Shown: in pieces, positions 5,981 to 12,170 of the stretch | How the letters are laid out: every line of letters begins with the position of its first letter | Position numbering within the stretch: position 1 is the first letter of the stretch | Assembly: GCA_964504195.1 (NCBI GenBank) | Contig: CAZDDI010000080.1 | Location: forward strand, 1-16,799 | Source: CAZDDI01 sp964504195 | GTDB taxonomy: Bacteria; Chloroflexota; Anaerolineae; B4-G1; SLSP01 | Direction: 5' to 3' | DNA length: 16,799 nucleotides | The notes under the pieces: generated by a model | The model's input: only the letters and a program-made list of their open reading frames with translations | Told to the model about the DNA's origin: nothing | The model's database searches: none | Position numbers and translations under genes: made by a program

Positions 5981-6002
5981 AATGGCGGGAGTGATTTCGC
6001 AT

Positions 6003-6041
6003 GGATTGCTAAATCCAGCGGCGGATTTCACAATCCGCCGC
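6003..6041. repeat. Paired 14-bp palindromic repeat, copy 2, with hairpin
   Basis: GGATTGCTAAATCC (6003-6016) is followed by GGATTTCACAATCC (6023-6036). The second lies inside a perfect 10-bp stem GCGGCGGATT/AATCCGCCGC (6018-6027/6032-6041) with a TCAC loop. It has no U-run, so terminator function after osmC is possible but unproven. It belongs to the same family as 3790-3826 and 14849-14888. Confidence 0.6.
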
Positions 6042-6097
6042 GAGCGAACAAGGTTGCAACCGCGCAAGTTATAACCGCTTCAAGTATAGACACCCTC

Positions 6098-6126
6098 TTG
6101 ACAAATCTCGCTACAGAGAGTAAAAT
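6098..6126 (+). promoter_or_regulatory. Promoter of the permease operon
   Basis: TTGACA (6098-6103), a 17-bp spacer and TAAAAT (6121-6126) form a near-consensus sigma-70 promoter. The start point would fall near 6133, inside the operator. The leader to the permease start is about 95 nt. Confidence 0.85.
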
Positions 6127-6146
6127 ACATTCAGTTTATTGAATGT
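6127..6146 (+). promoter_or_regulatory. ArsR-type operator upstream of permease
   Basis: ACATTCA-GTTTAT-TGAATGT has perfect 7-bp inverted arms, starts at the base after the -10 hexamer and covers the start point. It matches the site before arsC in sequence, spacer length and placement, so one repressor (most simply the ArsR at 5173-5526) probably controls both units. Confidence 0.75.
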
Positions 6147-6226
6147 GATTACGCAACGCAGTCATTGCGCCTTTCTTCTGCTTCGTCGTATTCATATAAT
6201 CGAATATCTTTAGCAGGAGGCATCCC

Positions 6227-7624
6227 TTGACTATTATGCAATATCTGAGTAATCTGTTGCAGACCGGGCTGGGCAGCCTGGCCGCGTATCTGGCAGCCCA
6301 TGTGCTGCTGTGCTTGCTGCCGGCGTTCCTCATCGCGGGGGCGCTTTCGGCGCTGGTCCCGAAAGAGGCCATCACCAAGTACCTGGGCCGCAACACGCCC
6401 AAGTGGATCTCCTACCCAGCATCGGCCATCGGCGGCTTTGTGCTGGCGGTTTGCTCCTGCACTGTGATGCCGCTCTTCGCTGGGATCTACAAGAAAGGCG
6501 CGGGACTTGGCCCGGCAATTACCTTCCTCTTCGTCGGCCCGGCGGTTAACATTCTGGCGATCTCGCTCACCGGCGTTGCCATCGGGATGGATATTGCGCT
6601 GGCGCGCGTGGTGCTCTCCATCGTTTTTGGTGTTACCATCGGCCTGCTGATGTCCTGGTTCTTCCGCAAATCAGATGCTGCGCACGATGAGGCGACCAAT
6701 CAGCAGGATGCGTTTGCCCAGGGCGCAACGGTCCCCGTGCGGACGTGGGTGTTCTTCGCGCTGCTGCTAGGTATCCTCATTGCCGGGACGTTGCAGGTGG
6801 GGCTGCTCACCAATAATTACCTCACCTTCAATTTCGGCACGAGTTCGGTTTTGGCTGTGAACGCAACGCCTGCGCCCGCGCATTGGGCTTACACGTTTCA
6901 GAACTGGCTGGATAGCCTGGTTCCGCCGAATCTGACGCTAGGCATTGAAGGCGTGAGCGTGCAGGGCGTGCTGCTCATCGGCCTGTTGGCAACCATTGGG
7001 GTGACGGCCTGGAAGGGCCTGGAGCATGTGGACGAAGGCTTCAACACCTGGACGCCCATCGCATTGGGCCTGGTCACGTTGACGTTGCTGATCGCTTCGT
7101 TCAGTGTCAAGGTAACGGCGGAAGGGCTAACCATCGGTGTGACGGGTAAATTGCTCGCCGAGACCGCATTGCTGGCCGGCGTCTGGTGGATGGCGCTCAA
7201 AAAATTCGAGGAGTACGAGATCCAGGAATGGCTGTGGGAGATGTGGCGCTTTGTCAAGCAGATCATGCCGCTGTTGCTGGTGGGCGTCTTCTTTGCTGGG
7301 ATGGCACGGGTACTGATTCCCGCCACCTGGATCACCACGCTGGCGGGTAGCAATACTGTATGGGCCAATATGGCGGGCGTTTTCTTTGGTGTCTTCATGT
7401 ACTTCCCCACGCTGGTGGAAGTGCCCATCGCGCAGACCTTCCTCTCGTTGGGGATGCAGCGCGGCCCATTGCTGGCCTACCTGCTCTCTGACCCAGAGCT
7501 GAGTCTGCAATCCATCCTCATCACGCAGAAAATCATTGGTAAGAAGAAGACCTGGGTCTACGTGGGACTGGTGGCTGTATTTAGCACGCTGGCCGGGTTG
7601 ATTTTTGGTTGGGTTATTGGGTAG
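6227..7624 (+). CDS. ArsP/DUF318-family permease
   Basis: This 465-aa membrane protein has about ten hydrophobic segments in two related halves. The family hallmark VCSCTVMPLFAGIYKKG places Cys76 and Cys78 in a membrane helix next to Pro82, followed by GPAITFLFVGPAVNI; the second half has FPTLVEVP, GPLLAYLLSDPELS and KTWVYVGLV. Relatives export trivalent organoarsenicals (ArsP) or metal ions (SO_0444 type). It is longer than the usual 300-350 aa ArsP because of the loop at about 150-240. A TTG start at 6227 is preferred, as AGGAGG (6215-6220) lies 6 nt before it; an in-frame ATG at 6236 is 15 nt away. The operator at 6127 ties it to the arsC unit. The substrate is not determined. Confidence 0.85.
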   Translation: MTIMQYLSNLLQTGLGSLAAYLAAHVLLCLLPAFLIAGALSALVPKEAITKYLGRNTPKWISYPASAIGGFVLAVCSCTVMPLFAGIYKKGAGLGPAITFLFVGPAVNILAISLTGVAIGMDIALARVVLSIVFGVTIGLLMSWFFRKSDAAHDEATNQQDAFAQGATVPVRTWVFFALLLGILIAGTLQVGLLTNNYLTFNFGTSSVLAVNATPAPAHWAYTFQNWLDSLVPPNLTLGIEGVSVQGVLLIGLLATIGVTAWKGLEHVDEGFNTWTPIALGLVTLTLLIASFSVKVTAEGLTIGVTGKLLAETALLAGVWWMALKKFEEYEIQEWLWEMWRFVKQIMPLLLVGVFFAGMARVLIPATWITTLAGSNTVWANMAGVFFGVFMYFPTLVEVPIAQTFLSLGMQRGPLLAYLLSDPELSLQSILITQKIIGKKKTWVYVGLVAVFSTLAGLIFGWVIG

Positions 7625-7635
7625 AACTGTAACGA

Positions 7636-7677
7636 GTGATGGGTAATGGGGCTTTCTCATCATCCATTACTCATCAC
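7636..7677 (+). other. Stem-loop between permease and mini-thioredoxin genes
   Basis: GTGATGGGTAATGG (7636-7649) pairs with CCATTACTCATCAC (7664-7677), 14 bp with one G-U and a 14-nt loop. There is no U-run. The wording is close to TAATGGGTGATGGG at 12157-12170, another intergenic site, so it may be a repeat remnant. It could adjust relative expression of the two genes. Confidence 0.5.
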
Positions 7678-7700
7678 CTATCACAAATCAGGAGGAAACT

Positions 7701-7934
7701 ATGGAAATCAAAATTCTCGGTACGGGATGTCCTAAGTGCAAGCGGTTGGAGCAAACCGCGCGCGATGCTGCCGCTGAAGCCGGCATTGAAGCTATCTTCG
7801 TCAAGGTTGCGGATGTGAATGAGATTATGACCTATCCTATCGCCAGCACGCCCGCGCTGGTTGTGGATGGCGAGGTCAAATCTTCCGGGCGGCTGCCGAG
7901 CAAGGAAGAAGTCATCGGTTGGTTGAAGGTATAA
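7701..7934 (+). CDS. Mini-thioredoxin (redox-active disulfide protein 2 family)
   Basis: This 77-aa cytosolic thioredoxin-fold protein has the TM0996/MTH895 pattern. GTGCPKC places Cys10 and Cys13 at the active site, the cis-proline is in STPALVVDG, and GRLPSKEEV closes the fold. Such proteins often accompany DUF318 permeases and are thought to handle disulfides on the permease or a partner. AGGAGG (7691-7696) precedes the ATG by 4 nt. The gap to the permease is 76 bp, so the pair is probably one unit. It could also recycle ArsC or the peroxiredoxin; which donor reduces it is unknown. Confidence 0.9.
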   Translation: MEIKILGTGCPKCKRLEQTARDAAAEAGIEAIFVKVADVNEIMTYPIASTPALVVDGEVKSSGRLPSKEEVIGWLKV

Positions 7935-7945
7935 GCGAGCTGTAA

Positions 7946-7976
7946 CTCCCGCCATAGAATTGTTCTGTGGCGGGAG
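7946..7976 (+). terminator. Hairpin after mini-thioredoxin, no U-run
   Basis: CTCCCGCCATAGAA (7946-7959) pairs with TTCTGTGGCGGGAG (7963-7976), 14 bp with one G-U and a TTG loop. The stem is strong, but CGTGTTATG follows instead of a T tract. It may be a weak terminator or a 3' end stabiliser of the permease unit. Confidence 0.5.
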
Positions 7977-7997
7977 CGTGTTATGCTAAACACCTCT

Positions 7998-8025
7998 TTG
8001 ACATATTAGATGTTGGTGATATACT
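7998..8025 (+). promoter_or_regulatory. Promoter of arsR2-acr3
   Basis: TTGACA (7998-8003), a 16-bp spacer and TATACT (8020-8025) form a good sigma-70 promoter. The -10 lies inside the left arm of the palindrome at 8019-8046, so repressor binding would exclude RNA polymerase. Confidence 0.8.
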
Positions 8026-8046
8026 TTAATAATCATTAAAGTATAT
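8019..8046 (+). promoter_or_regulatory. 28-bp palindromic operator of arsR2
   Basis: ATATACTTTAAT (8019-8030) and ATTAAAGTATAT (8035-8046) are perfect inverted arms around AATC. It overlaps the -10 and start point. The sequence differs from the ACATTCA-N6-TGAATGT sites, which suggests a separate regulator, most simply the ArsR encoded directly downstream. Confidence 0.75.
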
Positions 8047-8070
8047 TTCCGATGGGTGAAAAACACATTG

Positions 8071-8427
8071 ATGGATGAACACTCGCTGATGCAAATACTT
8101 AAAGCCTTGGCCGATTCTTCACGACTGCGCATTTTCAACCTATTGATGGAAGGCGTACACTGCAACTGTGAGTTGGCTGCGCAGTTGGATGTATCCCTCA
8201 GTTTGATTTCACACCATCTGCGCGTGTTGCGGGAAGTTGGCCTGGTCACTGCGGAGCGCAACGCGCAAGATGCCCGCTGGATTTATTATACGGTCAACCA
8301 GTCGCAATTGGCTGAATTGGCTGCGGCGCTGGGGCAACTATTGGATGTCAACCGTATCCGGCCGCGTATTCCGGCTTGTGGGCCTGAAGGTTGTACAGCA
8401 TATACCCTCCCCAAACCTTTAGTATAA
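8071..8427 (+). CDS. arsR: ArsR-family repressor (2), upstream of acr3
   Basis: This 118-aa winged-helix repressor has VHCNCELAAQL, placing a Cys-x-Cys pair in the ArsR metalloid-binding helix, then the recognition helix LISHHLRVLREVG. The C-terminus PACGPEGC adds two more cysteines. Start choice is uncertain: ATG at 8071 is used, but GTG at 8056 and TTG at 8068 are in frame and none has a clear ribosome binding site; with transcription from about 8032 the leader is short. Sequence and Cys layout differ from the ArsR at 5173, and the DNA is visibly more AT-rich than the permease gene. It probably represses itself and acr3 through the 28-bp palindrome. Confidence 0.88.
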   Translation: MDEHSLMQILKALADSSRLRIFNLLMEGVHCNCELAAQLDVSLSLISHHLRVLREVGLVTAERNAQDARWIYYTVNQSQLAELAAALGQLLDVNRIRPRIPACGPEGCTAYTLPKPLV

Positions 8428-8516
8428 AGGAGACTTGCTTCCCCAATTTATCCTCAACCTCTTTTTTTAGCAAAATACTTAAATCCTGGTTTAACTATTA
8501 TGAAAGGAAATTACTA

Positions 8517-9569
8517 ATGAAGACATTTGAAAAATACCTCGCAGTGTGGGTGGCCCTGTGTATGGGCATCGGTATTTTGCTCTCACAAACGATTCCAGGG
8601 CTTGGGGAAACCATTGACTCCTGGCAAATCCGCGGCATTTCCATTCCTATTGGCATTTGTCTATTCCTGATGATGTATCCGGCTATGTTGAATCTCCAGA
8701 TGTCCGAGATCAAACGCCTCAGAGATAATCCCAAACCCATCCTGCTCAGTTTGTTCTCGAATTGGGTGGTGGCACCGCTAGTAACTGTGATACTGGCGAA
8801 TCTGTTTTTGAAGGGGAATGAACAGCTGATGGTTGCCGCCATCTTGCTAGGTTCCAGCCCCTGCACGGCAATGGTGTTGGTGTGGGGTAAACTAGCGAAG
8901 GGCAATCAGGAACAGAATGTCATCAATACCAGCCTGAATACCATCACTATTCTATTTTTATACGTGCCAGTGGTGTCCGTGCTGACTGGCATTCAGGGAA
9001 TCCCAATTGACCGGGGCTTGTTGCTGATTTCAACTTTGATTTTTATTGGCTTGCCGCTCGTGCTGGGTATTATCACTAAACAAACTCTTACCAAGATGAA
9101 AGGAGAACGTTGGTTTGAACACACTTATCATCCTTGGGTGGAGAAAATCGCTACTGGCGCATTGCTCATGACCTTGGTCATCTTATTCTCGCTGAATGGC
9201 GAGGTATTACTGGGTAATTTTGATGCGCTGTTGCGCATTTCTGTGCCCTTGTTGTTGGGCTTTGTCATCGTGGTGGGATATAATTTGCTGATTACTCGCG
9301 TTTTCAACCTGAGCTATCGGGAGGCCATTACCACTGTGATTATTGGCTCCTCCAGTCATTTTGAGATTGCCATTGCCACAGCCGTAGCGTTATACGGCGT
9401 CGGCTCGATGGCGGCATTAGGCACTACCATGGGGCTGTTCTGGGAAGTGCCCATCATGTTGGGCTTGGTGTACTTGGGCAAGGCCCTGGGTAAGCGTGGA
9501 TTCTGGGGAATTGCGGCTCTGCCAGACCAATTGGCGCCCGAATCTGTGCGGGTGCCGGTGGAAGATTAA
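8517..9569 (+). CDS. acr3: Acr3 arsenite exporter
   Basis: This 350-aa inner-membrane carrier of the bile/arsenite/riboflavin transporter fold has ten predicted helices and extrudes arsenite using the proton gradient. Family marks are MMYPAMLNLQ (52-61), GSSPCTAMVLVWGKLAKGN (112-130) with the essential Cys116, and SSSHFEIAIATAVALYG with Glu283, followed by WEVPIML. The ATG at 8517 has AAAGGA (8503-8508) 8 nt upstream; an in-frame start at 8391 would overlap arsR2. It follows arsR2 by 89 bp with no terminator, so it is in the same unit. Sampled GC is about 47%, against about 67% in a sampled permease line, hinting at a different origin. Acr3 completes the pathway begun by ArsC. Confidence 0.93.
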   Translation: MKTFEKYLAVWVALCMGIGILLSQTIPGLGETIDSWQIRGISIPIGICLFLMMYPAMLNLQMSEIKRLRDNPKPILLSLFSNWVVAPLVTVILANLFLKGNEQLMVAAILLGSSPCTAMVLVWGKLAKGNQEQNVINTSLNTITILFLYVPVVSVLTGIQGIPIDRGLLLISTLIFIGLPLVLGIITKQTLTKMKGERWFEHTYHPWVEKIATGALLMTLVILFSLNGEVLLGNFDALLRISVPLLLGFVIVVGYNLLITRVFNLSYREAITTVIIGSSSHFEIAIATAVALYGVGSMAALGTTMGLFWEVPIMLGLVYLGKALGKRGFWGIAALPDQLAPESVRVPVED

Positions 9570-9590
9570 GCGCGAACACACTACTGGCTC

Positions 9591-9636
9591 AAAGAAAGCC
9601 GCTATCCTGCCTTACATGGATAGCGGCTTTCTTTTT
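9591..9636. terminator. Terminator after acr3, probably bidirectional
   Basis: A 17-bp perfect stem joins 9591-9607 and 9618-9634 (core AAAGCCGCTATCC/GGATAGCGGCTTT) around a 10-nt loop, and the right arm runs into TTTCTTTTT. The left arm begins AAAGAAA, so the reverse strand also gets a T-rich tail. It separates acr3 from the convergent GH94 operon. The remainder up to 9728 holds no further gene. Confidence 0.9.
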
Positions 9637-9728
9637 GCTCTCCGCCCTCGGGACGGGGTTGGTTGTAGTTTGCATTTTTTATGTGGTTGAAATTTAGAAC
9701 TTTGCGCAGGTTCTTTGAATGACTAATT

Positions 9729-12128
9729 TTACTCTAGTGTGACCTCAACGCGGCACACGCTGCCAGGCAACGCGATGGGGACGATGTTGCTCTCCAGCGG
9801 GACACCATCCACCATGACCGTCCGCACGCCCTTGCAGACGTGCTCTGGGTTCCGCACGGTGATGTGATACGTTGCCCCCCGATACACGCGCTGCACGGTG
9901 AACCCGTCCCACGTTGCCGGGATGCACGGATCAATCTCCAGGCCCATATAGGTCGGGCGCACGCCCAAGATGTAGTGTGTCGCGGCCTGATACGTCCAGG
10001 AGGCCGTGCCGGTAAGCCAGCCATTGCGCCCCAGGCCAAACTGTGGGTGTTCGTCGCCCAGAATGTTCTGCGGATAGCAGTACGGCTCGGACTCGAACAC
10101 GTCCGTGTCTTTGGTGGCCGGGTTAATCTGCATGTAGTACGCGAAAGCCCGGTCGCCTTGCCCCAGCAGTGTCTCCGCGATAATGACCCAGGGGTTGGCG
10201 TGCAGGAAGATGCCACCGTTCTCTTTGGCCCCTGGCGGATAGGTGGTCACGCCGCCGACGTTGGGATCAAAGCCGTCGTAGCCGGGCGCGCTGAGCTTGA
10301 TGCCGTGGCGTGTGTTGAGCTGCGCATAGACCGCATCCAGCGCCGCCTGCGCTCGTTCCGGTGGCGCAAAGCCGGAAAGCACCGGCCACGATTGCCCGTT
10401 GGTGAAGATCTGGCCCTTCTCGTTGACGTGCGAGCCGATGGGAGTGCCATCGAAATCAAAGTAGCGAATATACCACGCGCCATCCCAGGCCACTTCATTG
10501 ACCAGAGTGCGCATTCGCTCGTAATCCGCACGGTAGGCGACGACGGATTTCGCATCCCCCAGATATTCAAGCAGCGCGACCAGCTCCACCAGCGCCTTGC
10601 CGTAGAGATTGGCGTTGAAAAGCGATTCCGCGCCCGTTCGCAGGTTCACGGTATCGTTCCAATCGGCGAAGCCCAGCAGCGGCAGGCCGTGCGCCCCGGT
10701 GTTCTCGCGGGTGAAGGCTAATGCTCGCGCCAGATGTTCGCGCACGGGCGCAATTTCGAGTGGTTGCCCGCTTTTGTCTTTATCGTAGAAGGGCAAAGGC
10801 TGATCCAGCAGGGCTAGATCGCCGGTTTCTTTGATGTAAGCGCAAACGGCCAGTACCAGCCAGAGGTGATCGTCGCCGTAGAAAGCGGGGCGGTCTTCCA
10901 TCTCATCCGATTCGCCGGTGGTGGCTTCCATCGTCAACGGGTTGAACTGGTGCATGGCAGAACCATTCCGCCGCTGCGCCTGGAATAGCTTGGTGAGCCA
11001 TACCCGGGTTTCTTGTGGAGCGCCGGCCGCCACGCCCATCAAATCTTGCGCTGTATCGCGCATCCCGATACCCCGCGCGCCGAAGCCCAGCTGGTAGAGC
11101 GAGAGGTAGCGCGACCAGTTCATGGTGATGAAGACCTGCCGGGGATTATGCACGTTGACCATCGCATTCATCGCCGCATCAGGCGTTTGCGCCTGGAATA
11201 CATCCAGGTAGCCCGCCCAGAAAGCCTGCAGCGCGGCAAAGGCCTGTTCGACCGTTTCCACTTGGCGATAGCGTGCGATATCTGGGGCCGCCGCCGCGAA
11301 GCTCGCCGCCTGCCCCAACTGTGTGACAAAACGCCGCGTCTCACCAGGGGCCAGCTCGCCCAGCTCCAGCAACAGTGCGCCGATATTGTCGCCGCGCAGC
11401 GCCGCATAGTTACTCAAGGTTGGCTGCTGCAACGCCTGCGGCGCGGCCCATGTCCCATAGCGTCCCAGAAAACGCTCCCGATCTGACTCAAATGAACGCA
11501 CCGGCACATTCGCCGTGAAATAGTTGACCTGCCGCGCTTTGTTCATAAACGGATACTGGAGCAGCGTTTTGAAACCTTCGCCCTCTTCCTCGATCCGGCT
11601 TTGCATGGTCTGGGGAACCCAGTCAGCATTAGTGAACTGCTTGAGCGCGTCGAAGTGCGTATACTCCGCCACCGGGATTGCGTCCACCCGCACCGGCGTG
11701 TCGCGTAGATTGGTCACACGCACATCGCGCAGCTCTACGCTCGCCCCAGCCGGGATGAAAATCGTCACCTCAATGCGCAGCCCGTAGAACTCCGAGATGA
11801 TGCGCGTGTAGCCTAATCCCACATGGCACTCGTAGCGGTCGTAAGCGTCGAGCGTGGGCGTGTAGAAGGCAGAGAAGACGCGATAGCCGCCGTCTTCAGC
11901 GATTCGTAAGTAGAGCGTTGTGCCCTTGAAATTGGCATCTGGCAGTTGTGAGATGTATTTGATGATGCGATTGAGCGCCGGATCGCCCTTGCAGAGCAGT
12001 GCGCCGCCCGTGTGATCCACAAATCCGCCAAAGGCCAGCGTGCCGATGTAGTTGATCCACTTCACCGGCGTCCGCGGATTGGTGATGACGTATTCGCGGG
12101 CGTCGTTATCAAAGTAGCCGTAGTTCAT
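9729..12128 (-). CDS. GH94 glycoside phosphorylase, substrate unassigned
   Basis: This 799-aa enzyme has the layout of inverting disaccharide phosphorylases: an N-terminal beta-sandwich (about 1-290), a linker, an (alpha/alpha)6 barrel (about 320-730) and a C-terminal sheet. Catalytic landmarks are IGMRDTAQDLMG (354-365), HQFNPLT (393-399), ADWND (488-492, carrying the general acid) and YPPGAKENGGIFLHANPW. It would convert a beta-linked glucoside plus phosphate to a sugar 1-phosphate in the cytosol. The acceptor-site region differs from its neighbour: RRITRYRYNN of the cellobiose enzyme is replaced here by NRIIKYISQLP, and DWNDCLNL by DWNDTVNL. Cellobiose is therefore not assured; other GH94 substrates such as cellobionate or laminaribiose are possible. 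AGGAGA precedes the start by about 8 nt, 42 bp after the upstream gene. Confidence 0.88.
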   Translation of the reverse strand: MNYGYFDNDAREYVITNPRTPVKWINYIGTLAFGGFVDHTGGALLCKGDPALNRIIKYISQLPDANFKGTTLYLRIAEDGGYRVFSAFYTPTLDAYDRYECHVGLGYTRIISEFYGLRIEVTIFIPAGASVELRDVRVTNLRDTPVRVDAIPVAEYTHFDALKQFTNADWVPQTMQSRIEEEGEGFKTLLQYPFMNKARQVNYFTANVPVRSFESDRERFLGRYGTWAAPQALQQPTLSNYAALRGDNIGALLLELGELAPGETRRFVTQLGQAASFAAAAPDIARYRQVETVEQAFAALQAFWAGYLDVFQAQTPDAAMNAMVNVHNPRQVFITMNWSRYLSLYQLGFGARGIGMRDTAQDLMGVAAGAPQETRVWLTKLFQAQRRNGSAMHQFNPLTMEATTGESDEMEDRPAFYGDDHLWLVLAVCAYIKETGDLALLDQPLPFYDKDKSGQPLEIAPVREHLARALAFTRENTGAHGLPLLGFADWNDTVNLRTGAESLFNANLYGKALVELVALLEYLGDAKSVVAYRADYERMRTLVNEVAWDGAWYIRYFDFDGTPIGSHVNEKGQIFTNGQSWPVLSGFAPPERAQAALDAVYAQLNTRHGIKLSAPGYDGFDPNVGGVTTYPPGAKENGGIFLHANPWVIIAETLLGQGDRAFAYYMQINPATKDTDVFESEPYCYPQNILGDEHPQFGLGRNGWLTGTASWTYQAATHYILGVRPTYMGLEIDPCIPATWDGFTVQRVYRGATYHITVRNPEHVCKGVRTVMVDGVPLESNIVPIALPGSVCRVEVTLE

Positions 12129-12170
12129 GGTAAGGTCTCCTCGATGCGGATTTAAGTAATGGGTGATGGG

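Noticed and set aside
9840..10721. 293-aa plus-strand open frame
   Set aside because: It is an antisense shadow of the GH94 gene at 9729-12128, without start signals or motifs.
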